From contig JBLXEV010000010.1 of assembly GCA_048262715.1 (NCBI GenBank), positions 62,001 through 126,000 of the forward strand: a stretch of DNA of 64,000 nucleotides, written 5' to 3'. The translations under genes and the position numbers were made by a program. This document shows positions 16,998 through 25,293 of the stretch, one piece after another (the first letter of the stretch is position 1; each line of letters begins with the position of its first letter). The notes under the pieces were generated by a model. It searched no databases and had not been told where the DNA came from. It was given only the letters and a program-made list of their open reading frames with translations. Source of the stretch: Albirhodobacter sp048262715 (GTDB lineage Bacteria; Pseudomonadota; Alphaproteobacteria; Rhodobacterales; Rhodobacteraceae).

Positions 16998-17352
16998 GGC
17001 AGTCCTTTTGATTGGCTTGCCATAGAGGTAAGGGGGCAATCCGCGCGAGGCAAGGGCAGGGTGCGCGCGCAATCCTTTGCGGATGGGGGTGGCGCAGGCT
17101 TTTCGCGCGCGAAGCGCGGCAGATTGGCGGTAAAATTCGTGGCGATTTGTCATTCGATTGCGCGGCGAGGCAAGAAAATTTACGAAAATTGCGCGGCCCG
17201 TCTTGGCATTGCCTAAATACTATGCGCTTGATCCCTTTATAAGCGTTTTCGATCACGCGCAGGGGGCGGAAGTGACGGCCTCCCTTCCATCTGCCCGATC
17301 CATTGCGCAGAGTTGAGAGAGAGGCGCTGATTTGGCGCGCCAAACCGGAGGG
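16998..17352. other. Divergent promoter region, pepF / ATP-grasp module
   Basis: About 355 bp between two divergent units. The part 17130-17250 is AT-richer and holds TTTATAAG (17236-17243), a plausible -10 for the ATP-grasp operon but without a clear -35. The ribosome-binding site GGAGGG is at 17347-17352. No ORF or repeat is supported. Confidence 0.45.
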
Positions 17353-18762
17353 ATGATGACGTTCAACGAGATGTATGACGCAGGTCAGGTGCGCGAGCCC
17401 TATGCGCGGCTCGAAGACTGGACCCGTTCGATGCCGGCCGAATTACGGCAGATGAAACAGGCCGAAGCGGAGGCTTTGTTCCGCCGCATCGGGATCACTT
17501 TCGCAGTCTATGGCGAGGGCGGCGATCCGGATCGTCTCATCCCGTTCGATATGTTCCCGCGCGTGTTTGCGCAAAATGAGTGGCGCAAGCTGGAGCGCGG
17601 CGTGAAGCAGCGCGCCCGCGCCCTCAACGCCTTCTTGGCCGATGTGTACGGGCGCGGCGAGATCGTGCGGGCAGGGCGGATTCCGTCGCGGCTGGTCTAT
17701 GATAATGAGGCCTATGAGCGCTGCGTCGCGGGTTTCATGCCGCCGCGCGGGGTCTATAGCCATATTGTCGGCGTCGATCTGGTGCGCACGGGGCCTGATG
17801 AGTTCTTCGTGCTGGAAGACAATTGCCGCACCCCCTCCGGTGTCTCCTATATGCTGGAGAACCGTGAAATTATGATGCGGATGTTCCCCGCGCTGTTCCG
17901 TGAAAACCGGATCGAGCCTGTGGATGGCTATCCCCAGCAGCTCCGCCGGACGATGGCCTCGGTCGCGCCCTATAAGTGTGAAGGCGAGCCGACCGTGGTG
18001 ATCCTGACGCCGGGGCATTTCAACTCGGCCTATTACGAGCACAGTTTCCTCGCCGATCTGATGGGGGTGGAGTTGGTCGAGGGGCCGGATCTGTTCTGCG
18101 AAGGCGGGTTCGTCTATATGCGCACCACGGAAGGGCCGAAGAAGGTCGATGTGATCTATCGCCGCTTGGATGATGCCTATCTCGACCCGCTCTGTTTCCG
18201 GCCAGATTCGATGCTCGGCGTTCCGGGGTTGATGGATGTCTACCGCTCGGGCGGGGTGACGATTGCCTCTGCACCGGGGGCAGGGGTGGCTGACGATAAG
18301 GCCGTTTATACCTATGTGCCGGAGATGATCCGTTTCTATCTGGGCGAGGAGCCGATCCTCAACAACGTGCCGACATGGCAGTGTTCAAAAGAAGATGATC
18401 TGAAATATGTCCTCGATAAGCTGCCGGAACTGGTGGTGAAAGAGGTGCATGGCTCGGGCGGTTATGGGATGCTGGTGGGGCCGAAATCTTCCAAAGAGCA
18501 GATTGAGGCCTTCCGCCATAAGATCATTGAGGACCCCGATAATTATATCGCCCAGCCGACGCTTGCGCTCTCGTGCACCCCAACCTTCGTGGAGGAGGGG
18601 ATCGCCCCGCGCCATGTCGATTTGCGGCCCTACTGCCTTGTGGGTGACCGGATTGAGCTGGTGCCCGGCGGGCTGACACGGGTGGCCCTGACGGAAGGCT
18701 CGCTCGTCGTGAACTCCTCGCAGGGTGGCGGGGTAAAAGACACTTGGGTTTTGGCGGAGTAA
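17353..18762 (+). CDS. Circularly permuted ATP-grasp protein (type 2)
   Basis: A 469-aa predicted ATP-dependent carboxylate-amine ligase of the circularly permuted ATP-grasp family (PF14403/PF04174). Its conserved stretches are LNAFLADVYGRGEIVRAG, FFVLEDNCRTPSGVSYMLEN, VDVIYRRLDDAYLDPL, VVKEVHGSGGYGMLVGP and PRHVDLRPYC. Relatives are predicted to form peptide or amide bonds on an unknown substrate. The open frame has a TTG at 17332 with its own GAGG; I prefer ATG at 17353 or 17356 next to GGAGGG. It is the first gene of a module with alpha-E, transglutaminase and Anbu genes; the alpha-E gene starts 6 bp later. Confidence 0.93.
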   Translation: MMTFNEMYDAGQVREPYARLEDWTRSMPAELRQMKQAEAEALFRRIGITFAVYGEGGDPDRLIPFDMFPRVFAQNEWRKLERGVKQRARALNAFLADVYGRGEIVRAGRIPSRLVYDNEAYERCVAGFMPPRGVYSHIVGVDLVRTGPDEFFVLEDNCRTPSGVSYMLENREIMMRMFPALFRENRIEPVDGYPQQLRRTMASVAPYKCEGEPTVVILTPGHFNSAYYEHSFLADLMGVELVEGPDLFCEGGFVYMRTTEGPKKVDVIYRRLDDAYLDPLCFRPDSMLGVPGLMDVYRSGGVTIASAPGAGVADDKAVYTYVPEMIRFYLGEEPILNNVPTWQCSKEDDLKYVLDKLPELVVKEVHGSGGYGMLVGPKSSKEQIEAFRHKIIEDPDNYIAQPTLALSCTPTFVEEGIAPRHVDLRPYCLVGDRIELVPGGLTRVALTEGSLVVNSSQGGGVKDTWVLAE

Positions 18763-18768
18763 CGAAAC

Positions 18769-19722
18769 ATGCTAAGCCGGACAGCAGGCAATCTTTTCTG
18801 GATCGGGCGCTATATGGAGCGCGCGGAAACTATGGCACGGCTCTTGGAAGTCGGCTCTCGCATCGCCTTGATGCCCTCGGCGGGGCATGGCTATCGCTCG
18901 GAGTGGGATAGTCTTTTGCAGGCCTCGGGCACGGCGGCAGGGTTCAAGGAGAAATATAAGGATCCCGTTCAGCGCAATATCGAGAGCTACCTGTTCTTTG
19001 ATCGCGACAACCCGTCTTCCGTCGCTTCGTGCTTGGAGCGCGCGCGGGAGAATGCGCGGATCGTGCGCACCGCGCTGACGACGCAGGTCTGGGATGCGAT
19101 CAATATGGCCTATCAGGAGATGCGGCAATTGGAGCGGCGCCCCCGCTCGGAATTGCAGCTCACCGAGATGACCGAATGGACGATGCGCCAAGGGGCGTTG
19201 ATGCGCGGGGCGGTCGAGGTCTCGATGCTGCGCAATGACGGCTATGATTTCCTCGGGCTGGGCTATGCGCTTGAGCAGGCGGATAACACGGCGCGGCTGA
19301 TGGATGTGAAATATTACGTTCTCTTGCCGAAGGTAGAATTTGTCGGCTCCGGCCTCGATAACTACCAATGGGAAACCCTGCTGCGGGCGATGTCGTCGCA
19401 CCGTGCGTTCCACTGGGCATACGGCGGCGATATCACCGCGCAAAAGGTGGCGCATTTCCTTGTGCTCAACCCGCAATGCCCGCGCTCGCTGATTTCGTCG
19501 GCACGGGCCGCGATGAACCATCTGGAGCGGCTCGGGCGGGGGTATCGCAAAACCGGAGAGCCGCAGGCCGCCGCGCAATCGCTGGTGTCCAAGCTCGCGG
19601 ATCTCGAGGTCGAAGATGTGTTCGAGGAGGGGCTGCACGAATTTCTCGGGCGCTTCGTGCGCGAGGTGAGCGCGCTGGCGGCAACCATTACCACAACGTA
19701 TTTAAGCGGGGAGGCACGCTGA
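18769..19722 (+). CDS. Alpha-E domain protein (DUF403)
   Basis: A 317-aa all-helical protein of the alpha-E family (PF04168), starting with the usual MLSRTAGNLFWIGRYMERAE. Alpha-E proteins nearly always sit beside circularly permuted ATP-grasp and transglutaminase-like genes and are predicted parts of a peptide-ligation system; no reaction has been shown that I know of. Other family features are NARIVRTALTTQVWDAIN and LGYALEQADNTARLMDVKY. The stop overlaps the transglutaminase start (TGATG at 19720-19724), which points to translational coupling. Confidence 0.93.
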   Translation: MLSRTAGNLFWIGRYMERAETMARLLEVGSRIALMPSAGHGYRSEWDSLLQASGTAAGFKEKYKDPVQRNIESYLFFDRDNPSSVASCLERARENARIVRTALTTQVWDAINMAYQEMRQLERRPRSELQLTEMTEWTMRQGALMRGAVEVSMLRNDGYDFLGLGYALEQADNTARLMDVKYYVLLPKVEFVGSGLDNYQWETLLRAMSSHRAFHWAYGGDITAQKVAHFLVLNPQCPRSLISSARAAMNHLERLGRGYRKTGEPQAAAQSLVSKLADLEVEDVFEEGLHEFLGRFVREVSALAATITTTYLSGEAR

Positions 19723-20552
19723 TGCTGAAAGTGTCGCATGTGACGACCTATCGCTATGAATTCGCGGCGCGGGGCATGATCCAGAGCCTGCGAATGTTCC
19801 CCTCAGTCTATGACGGGCAGATCGTGCGCGATTGGTCAGTGCGGGTGGAGACCCCCGAAGGGCCCGGTATCCGTGGCGGGTCTTACCGCGACGGGGCGGG
19901 CGATAAGGTCGAAAGCTGGTCGGTGCGTGGCCCCGTCTCCGAGGTCTCTGTCATCGTTGAGGGCGCAGTGGAGACCAAGGATCTGGCAGGGGTGCTGAGC
20001 GGCTATCGCGAGATCGTCCCGCCTGCAGTCTATCTGCGCGATACGGGTGCCTTCACCCGGGCCGATGCGCGGATCACCGAACTTGCGCAAGAGGCAATGC
20101 AGGGCCGCAATGGCGCGCTTGATATCGCGCATGGGTTGTCAGAGGCCTGCTCCAAAGCGATTGAGTACCGCGCGGGCGTGACGCAGGCCAGCACCACCGC
20201 CGCGGAGGCCGTCGCGCTGGGCGGCGGAGTCTGTCAGGATCACGCCCATACGATCATCGCAATGGCACGGGTGGCGGGGCTGCCCGCGCGATACGTGTCT
20301 GGGTATTTACATGCTTCTGAGGATGGCAATCTACACGAGGCGGCCCATGCTTGGGGCGAGATCTATATTGACGCGCGGCTTGGCTGGGTTGGGTTTGATC
20401 CTGCGAATAATTGCTGTCCCGATGATCGCTATATCCGGCTGGGTTCGGGCTATGACGCGCAGGATGCGGCCCCTGTAAAAGGCTTGGCGCTGGGCGCAAT
20501 TGGCCGTGAAACGATGGATGTGACCGTTGCCCTCGACGCGGTCCAGCAATAA
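19722..20552 (+). CDS. Transglutaminase-like cysteine protease/amidase
   Basis: A 276-aa protein with the bacterial transglutaminase N-terminal domain (residues 1-90, MLKVSHVTTYRYE) and a transglutaminase core. The predicted triad is Cys171 (GGGVCQDHAH), His209 (AAHAWGEIYI) and Asp226 (VGFDPANN). Such bacterial proteins probably cleave or transfer amide bonds. The overlap of its ATG with the alpha-E stop indicates coupling. The Anbu gene follows after 65 bp. A peptidase in a cluster with a ligase suggests that a tag or small peptide is made and removed. Confidence 0.93.
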   Translation: MLKVSHVTTYRYEFAARGMIQSLRMFPSVYDGQIVRDWSVRVETPEGPGIRGGSYRDGAGDKVESWSVRGPVSEVSVIVEGAVETKDLAGVLSGYREIVPPAVYLRDTGAFTRADARITELAQEAMQGRNGALDIAHGLSEACSKAIEYRAGVTQASTTAAEAVALGGGVCQDHAHTIIAMARVAGLPARYVSGYLHASEDGNLHEAAHAWGEIYIDARLGWVGFDPANNCCPDDRYIRLGSGYDAQDAAPVKGLALGAIGRETMDVTVALDAVQQ

Positions 20553-20617
20553 ACAGGGTTTAGATCGGGGCAAAGCGCCTCGGGACTATAGCGAGGCGTT
20601 TCGTCTCAGGAGCTTTG

Positions 20618-21349
20618 ATGACCTATTGCGTTGGATTGATGCTGGAAGCGGGCATGGTCTTGCTGTCCGATACGCGGACGAATGCGGGGCTCGATAATAT
20701 CGCGACCTATCGCAAGATGTTCCATTTTGAACGCCCCGGCGAGCGGATCATCACCGTGCTGACGGCGGGGTCTCTGTCGGTCACCCAGACCACCCTCGCG
20801 CGGCTGCATGAGGCGATCGAGGATCCCGATGCCACGCATGAGACCTCAATCCTGATGGCGCCTTCCATGCTGAAGGTCGCGGAGATCATCGGCAACACCC
20901 TTTCGACCGTGCGCCAAGACATCGAGCATAAGATGAATGCGGCAAAGGTCTCCACGGCGGCCTCGATGATCGTCGCGGGCCAGCGGGCGGGGGGCTTGAT
21001 GCGGATGTTCCTCGTCTATCCCGAGGGCAATTTCATCGAGGCGACGGAAGATACTCCCTATCTGCAAATCGGCGAGCATAAATACGGCAAGCCGATCCTT
21101 GACCGCGTGGTGACCCCGCAGACCTCACTGGAAGACGCGCAAAAAGCTGCGATCCTGTCGATGGATTCGACCCTACGCTCTAACCTCTCGGTCGGGATGC
21201 CTTTGGATCTTGCGGTGATTGAGCGCGACGCTTGCGCGGTTTCGATGCAACGCCGGATCGAAATCGGCGATGAGGATTTCGCGCGCATGTCAAACGCATG
21301 GTCCGAGGCGCTGCGCGACGGGTTTACCCAGATCCCGCTGAAAGCCTGA
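20618..21349 (+). CDS. Anbu proteasome-like peptidase (ancestral beta subunit)
   Basis: A 243-aa Ntn-hydrolase of the Anbu / proteasome-type protease family. Counting from the threonine exposed after Met removal, Thr1 is the nucleophile, Asp17 (VLLSDTRTN) is conserved, and Lys32 sits near the place of proteasomal Lys33, in the family stretch NAGLDNIATYRKMF. Anbu proteins assemble into large open ring or helical particles; their substrate is unknown. The ATG at 20618 is used because the threonine must follow it and AGGAG lies 5 bp upstream. Neighbours are the alpha-E, ATP-grasp and transglutaminase genes, the classic Anbu setting. Confidence 0.93.
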   Translation: MTYCVGLMLEAGMVLLSDTRTNAGLDNIATYRKMFHFERPGERIITVLTAGSLSVTQTTLARLHEAIEDPDATHETSILMAPSMLKVAEIIGNTLSTVRQDIEHKMNAAKVSTAASMIVAGQRAGGLMRMFLVYPEGNFIEATEDTPYLQIGEHKYGKPILDRVVTPQTSLEDAQKAAILSMDSTLRSNLSVGMPLDLAVIERDACAVSMQRRIEIGDEDFARMSNAWSEALRDGFTQIPLKA

Positions 21350-21390
21350 TCTTCGAGGCCCCCCAACGCGCGCTCCTGAAGACGTTTCTC

Positions 21391-21479
21391 GCTCCGCGGG
21401 GGATATTTAAGCTCTCTGGAAGCGCATAGTCTGTCGGCTTTTGCGTTTCCACAGAGAGAAAATATCCCCGCCGGAGGCT
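21391..21479. repeat. Dispersed inverted-repeat element, copy B
   Basis: Left end GCTCCGCGGGGGATATTTAA and right end AATATCCCCGCCGGAGGC are inverted; inside them CTCTCTGGAAGCGCA is matched by TGCGTTTCCACAGAGAG. Same architecture as the copies at 24183 and 42878. It lies between the convergent Anbu and DUF6476 genes. Neither gene has another visible terminator. Confidence 0.85.
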
Positions 21480-21498
21480 TCCCGATGACGCCAAACGC

Positions 21499-21837
21499 TC
21501 AGGGGGCGGGGGAGAGCTTCACGCTGCCCAGTGGCGCGCCTTGCAGATCAAACACCAGCACGCGGTCGTCCGAGGTGAGCACCACGATCCGCTCCGCGCT
21601 CATACTCACCGATTGCGCCGTCGTGCCCTCAGGAAGCGTGACCTGCGCGGGCAGGGCGAAGGGGGCCGCGTTTTGTGGCCCCAAGCGGATGACAAGCAGC
21701 GCAATCACCGTTATGAGACCGACAATCATCGTGCCGGCCAACACCGTCACAAGCGTTTTAAGAAATTTGAGTTCCGGCAGCGGCGCGGTATCTTGCGCGG
21801 GCTGATCGGTCCCATCGGAAGGCAATATGTCGGACAT
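21499..21837 (-). CDS. DUF6476 family membrane protein
   Basis: A 112-aa protein with one membrane segment at about residues 27-50 (LKTLVTVLAGTMIVGLITVI), an acidic cytosolic start and a periplasmic tail of about 60 residues that includes QVTLPEGTTAQSVSMSAERI. It resembles DUF6476, a Rhodobacterales family next to rluD with no known function. Its start codon overlaps the start of the opposite-strand rluD by 11 bp, so both proteins begin with the same four residues, MSDI. Confidence 0.8.
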   Translation of the reverse strand: MSDILPSDGTDQPAQDTAPLPELKFLKTLVTVLAGTMIVGLITVIALLVIRLGPQNAAPFALPAQVTLPEGTTAQSVSMSAERIVVLTSDDRVLVFDLQGAPLGSVKLSPAP

Positions 21838-22876
21838 TGAACATCAGATCCTTCGGGTGGTGATCGGGGAAAACCCGCCTGACCGTCTTGATAAGGCGCT
21901 TGCCCGCGAAGTTCCAGAGGAAGCCGCGCTGTCGCGCTCGCGTCTGGCGAAGCTTTTGGCGGACGGGATGATCACCCGCAATGGTGCGGTGGAGACCAAT
22001 CAGAAGGCGAAGGTCGAAGAGGGCGATGTCTTCGAGATCACGGTCGAGGTGGCGCGCGAGGTTGCCACCGAGGCCGAGGATATTCCGCTCACTGTGCTGT
22101 GGGAGGATGAGGATCTTATCGTGATCGACAAGCCTGCGGGGATGGTTGTGCATCCCGCGCCCGGCACGCCCGGCGGCACGCTCGTCAACGCGCTCTTGCA
22201 CCATTTCGGCGGCAACCTGTCAGGCGTTGGGGGCGAGGCGCGGCCGGGCATTGTGCACCGGATTGATAAGGAAACCTCCGGCCTCCTTGTCGCCGCAAAA
22301 TCGGACCGCGCGCATCACGGGCTGGCAAAGCAGTTCGAGAAACATAGCGTGCATCGGCATTATATGGCGGTGGTCCACGGCGTTCCCGATGCCGCAGATC
22401 CGCGGCTTTTGGGCACGCGCGGTGTCTCCTTCGAGGCGGGCAATATCCTCAAGGTGCAATCTTTCCTCGCGCGGCATAAATCCGACCGCCAAAAGCAAGC
22501 CGTGTATTTCGATCAAGGCCGCCACGCGATCACCCGCGCGCGGATTGTCGAGGGCTTTGGCAAGCCGGGGTCTGCCGCGTTGATCGACTGCTGGCTGGAG
22601 ACAGGGCGCACCCATCAGATCCGCGTCCATATGGCCCATGCAGGCCATGGGTTGATCGGTGATCCGACCTACGGCGGTCGGCGCAAGATGAACGAGAAAG
22701 CTCTGGGCGCTGCGGGTGTGGCGGCGGCGGAGGGCTTTGCCCGCCAAGCGCTGCATGCGGCGACGCTGGGCTTTATCCATCCGGTGACGGGGGAGGAGCT
22801 GTCCTTCACCTCGCCGCTGCCTGACGATATGGAATCACTGATCGCGGCGCTGCGGTCGGGCCCACAAGCGGGCTGA
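21827..22876 (+). CDS. rluD: RluD-family 23S rRNA pseudouridine synthase
   Basis: A 349-aa RluA/RluD-type enzyme. Residues 18-80 form an S4 RNA-binding domain (RLDKALAREV, LADGMITRNG). The catalytic Asp147 lies in HRIDKETSGLL, and ETGRTHQIRVHMAHAGHGLIGD is the second signature. RluD in E. coli modifies helix 69 of 23S rRNA (positions 1911, 1915, 1917). The start overlaps that of DUF6476 head-to-head; no other in-frame ATG near fits, and the S4 domain spacing supports it. Confidence 0.94.
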   Translation: MSDIEHQILRVVIGENPPDRLDKALAREVPEEAALSRSRLAKLLADGMITRNGAVETNQKAKVEEGDVFEITVEVAREVATEAEDIPLTVLWEDEDLIVIDKPAGMVVHPAPGTPGGTLVNALLHHFGGNLSGVGGEARPGIVHRIDKETSGLLVAAKSDRAHHGLAKQFEKHSVHRHYMAVVHGVPDAADPRLLGTRGVSFEAGNILKVQSFLARHKSDRQKQAVYFDQGRHAITRARIVEGFGKPGSAALIDCWLETGRTHQIRVHMAHAGHGLIGDPTYGGRRKMNEKALGAAGVAAAEGFARQALHAATLGFIHPVTGEELSFTSPLPDDMESLIAALRSGPQAG

Positions 22877-23089
22877 GGCAGACACTCGCCTCATCACGAT
22901 GCCGCGAGGCCCTGCGACGGATCCCCGTTATTCAGGCGTTAATCTCTTGTTGTGACAGATGGCCACACTGCGCTGCGATGAGCACGCGCTAGGATAATGT
23001 GGTATGATGTGATGCGCGGGTGAGTGTGCGTTGATGCGATGCTGTGCGGATTGGTTGGCTTATTTGTGCGATTTTGCGCGAATGATCCT
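22877..23089. other. Non-coding region upstream of rpoH
   Basis: Starts with a weak hairpin (GAGGC / GCCTC, about 22875-22893) after rluD and is then AT-richer and GT-rich, with TATGAT around 23003-23008 that may be the -10 of a housekeeping promoter. I found no convincing -35 for it. No ORF supported. Confidence 0.4.
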
Positions 23090-23118
23090 CTTGAAACCAA
23101 ACTGTTAGCGCCCCATCT
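23090..23118 (+). promoter_or_regulatory. Consensus sigma-32 (heat-shock) promoter of rpoH
   Basis: CTTGAAA (23090-23096), 14-bp spacer, CCCCATCT (23111-23118). This matches the enterobacterial sigma-32 consensus (CTTGAAA, 11-16 bp, CCCCATnT) at every fixed position. It lies 72 bp before the rpoH ATG and indicates that RpoH transcribes its own gene. Confidence 0.85.
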
Positions 23119-23190
23119 TTGCTCAACGCCGAGGGAGGAGCCCTCGACGCCAGAGCGCATTGCTGCTGGCAGTGGAGAGATCAGGACGAG

Positions 23191-24090
23191 ATGACGAGTT
23201 ACACCAATCTTCCGGCTCCGAGCCCCGAACAGGGCTTGAACCGTTACATGCAAGAAATTCGCAAGTTTCCGCTCCTTGAGCCGGAGACCGAATATATGCT
23301 GGCGAAGCGGTGGGTCGATCATCAAGACACCGCCGCCGCGCATCAGATGGTGACATCGCATTTGCGCTTGGCCGCCAAGATCGCGATGGGCTATCGCGGC
23401 TACGGCCTGCCGCAGGCAGAGGTCATCTCCGAGGCCAATGTCGGGTTAATGCAGGCGGTGAAGCGGTTTGATCCCGAGAAGGGCTTCCGCCTCGCGACCT
23501 ATGCGATGTGGTGGATCCGCGCCTCAATCCAGGAATATATCCTCCGCTCGTGGAGCCTTGTGAAACTCGGCACGACTTCGGCGCAGAAAAAGCTGTTCTT
23601 CAATCTCCGCAAAGCAAAATCGAAGATCGGAGCCTATGAGGATGGCGATCTGCGGCCGGAGCATGTGGCACGCATCGCGAAGGAATTGTCGGTCACCGAA
23701 GATGAGGTGATCTCGATGAACCGCCGCCTGTCGGGCGGCGATGCTTCGCTCAACGCGCAGGTCGGCGCGGCGGATGGCGATAGCTCGGCGCAATGGCAGG
23801 ATTGGCTGGAGGACGAGAGCGCGGATCAGGCGGGCGACTATGCCGAGGCCGACGAGCTTGCCGCGCGCCGCGAGATTCTGGAGAGCGCGATGGATGTGCT
23901 CAACGAGCGCGAGCGTGACATTCTGGTGAAGCGCCGTTTGCGGGACGAGCCGCTAACGCTGGAGGATCTGTCCAGCGAATATAGCGTTTCTCGCGAACGG
24001 ATCCGCCAGATTGAAGTGCGGGCTTTCGAGAAGCTTCAAGCGCGGATGACAGAGTTGGCGCGCGCACGTGGGATGCTGGAAACCGCGTAA
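23191..24090 (+). CDS. rpoH: RNA polymerase sigma-32 factor (heat-shock sigma factor)
   Basis: A 299-aa sigma-70 family factor that directs transcription of heat-shock genes. Region 2 is around residues 50-120 (EVISEANVGLMQAVKRFDPEK and ATYAMWWIRASIQEYIL), the diagnostic RpoH box QKKLFFNLRKAK follows, and the C-terminal region 4 has LTLEDLSSEYSVSRERIRQIE. The start at 23191 gives the family N-terminus (SYTNLPAPSPEQGLNRYM). Rhodobacterales often have two rpoH paralogues; which one this is cannot be decided here. A perfect sigma-32 promoter upstream points to autoregulation; a strong terminator follows. Confidence 0.96.
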   Translation: MTSYTNLPAPSPEQGLNRYMQEIRKFPLLEPETEYMLAKRWVDHQDTAAAHQMVTSHLRLAAKIAMGYRGYGLPQAEVISEANVGLMQAVKRFDPEKGFRLATYAMWWIRASIQEYILRSWSLVKLGTTSAQKKLFFNLRKAKSKIGAYEDGDLRPEHVARIAKELSVTEDEVISMNRRLSGGDASLNAQVGAADGDSSAQWQDWLEDESADQAGDYAEADELAARREILESAMDVLNERERDILVKRRLRDEPLTLEDLSSEYSVSRERIRQIEVRAFEKLQARMTELARARGMLETA

Positions 24091-24110
24091 GCCACCATCA
24101 GATTGAGGCA

Positions 24111-24137
24111 AAGGGCGCGGGAAACCGCGTCTTTTTT
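24111..24137 (+). terminator. Terminator of rpoH
   Basis: An 8-bp or longer stem (24113-24120 with 24125-24132) capped by a GAAA tetraloop, then TTTTTT. It lies 21 bp after the stop. Confidence 0.9.
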
Positions 24138-24182
24138 ATGCCTGCGGCCCCGCTATAAACGCCCGTATCTTGCTAAGGTTGG

Positions 24183-24269
24183 ATGCCTCCGGCGGGGATA
24201 TTTTTACTCTATGGAAATGAAAACGTATTTCTCGCTTCCAGAGAGTTTAAATATCCCCGCCGGAGGCAT
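24183..24269. repeat. Dispersed inverted-repeat element, copy C (most complete)
   Basis: Perfect 21-bp inverted arms: 24183-24203 (ATGCCTCCGGCGGGGATATT plus T) and 24249-24269. Between them ACTCTATGGAAATG is roughly complementary to the inner CGCTTCCAGAGAGT, so the whole element can fold into one long hairpin. It is the best-preserved copy of the family and lies after the rpoH terminator, between convergent genes. Confidence 0.92.
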
Positions 24270-24318
24270 TCGACGTCGATTACGGGCGCAGCGGGCAGGC
24301 CGCCTCACCTTCACCTCT

Positions 24319-25290
24319 TCAGCCGCGATGGGCGTCGAACAGCGCCACGACCTGATCAAGGAAGGCATCGCGCTGCGCTTGGGGGGCCATCATCACCTCG
24401 TGTTCGCCCTCAGCGAACTCGATCAACTTGCCTTTAGGCCAAGCGGCCATCCGGTCACGGATCGGCTGAGTTTCCACGATCCGTTCATGGCTGCCGAGTG
24501 CGGCGAGGGCGGGGAGTTCGGGTGAGGGCAGGGCGCTCATCTCGAGGCAGTCGCGCAGCGCGCTGGCGATCCAAGTGCAGGTCGGGCCTGCGATTGTCAG
24601 GGCAGGTTGTTCGATGAGGTGGGAAATCATCATCGCCCACATATCCGGCGCGCGCGTCAAAAGATTATCCGCGAATCCCGCAGTATGAACGTAAGGGCGG
24701 CTATTGGTTCCCGGCGCATAGGCGGTGCGCAAAGGAGAGTTCGAGAGGGCATTGGCCAGCGCGCCCAGAACTTTCGCGGCGGGCAGGCTGATGCCGAACA
24801 TCGGCGCGGAGAAGGCAGCGGCTTTGAAGCGCGGCGCGCCATCGGTGAGCGGGGCATCCGCGGGGATCTTATCGGCGTCAATTAGATGCCGCAGGGCAAT
24901 CGCACCGCCCATTGAGTGCGAGAGCACAAACCACGGCTGCGGCAGGTGCATCCCCGCCCCGAAACTGCGCATCGCGCTCAGGTCTATCTGGTATTCCGAC
25001 ATCGCACCGACATGGCCCTTATGCGGATCTGGCAGCGCCCGATCCGACAGGCCTTGGCCGCGCCAGTCGATCACCAGCACCTCATATCCGGCGGCGTGCA
25101 GGTGGCGCACAGCATCACCGTATTTCTCAATATATTCTGTTCGACCGGGCAAAAGGAACACGGTTCCCTTTGCCGCAGTCGCATTCCAATGGGCGAGCCG
25201 TAAGCGGACCCCGTCCGAGGTGCTGATCCAATGCGCCTGCCCCCCTTGGGGCACAAGTGCGAGGGTATCGTGGAGCGGGGCTGCTGTCAT
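24319..25290 (-). CDS. Alpha/beta hydrolase, lysophospholipase (PldB) type
   Basis: A 323-aa serine hydrolase of the Hydrolase_4 / monoglyceride lipase type. The nucleophile is Ser126 in the elbow SHSMGGA, and oxyanion-side residues are in LLPGRTEYIEKYGD and DWRGQGLSD. The catalytic histidine is expected at GEHEVMMAP near the C-terminus. The substrate is probably a lysophospholipid or monoacylglycerol, inferred from family. The SCP2 gene starts upstream on the same strand and ends 3 bp before this gene's ATG, so the two form an operon with a lipid theme. Confidence 0.88.
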   Translation of the reverse strand: MTAAPLHDTLALVPQGGQAHWISTSDGVRLRLAHWNATAAKGTVFLLPGRTEYIEKYGDAVRHLHAAGYEVLVIDWRGQGLSDRALPDPHKGHVGAMSEYQIDLSAMRSFGAGMHLPQPWFVLSHSMGGAIALRHLIDADKIPADAPLTDGAPRFKAAAFSAPMFGISLPAAKVLGALANALSNSPLRTAYAPGTNSRPYVHTAGFADNLLTRAPDMWAMMISHLIEQPALTIAGPTCTWIASALRDCLEMSALPSPELPALAALGSHERIVETQPIRDRMAAWPKGKLIEFAEGEHEVMMAPQAQRDAFLDQVVALFDAHRG

Positions 25291-25293
25291 GGC

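Noticed and set aside
14508..17216. A 902-codon open frame opposite the capsule-type and pepF genes
   Set aside because: Antisense to two well-supported genes; composition is that of a shadow frame and it crosses the gene boundary and promoter.
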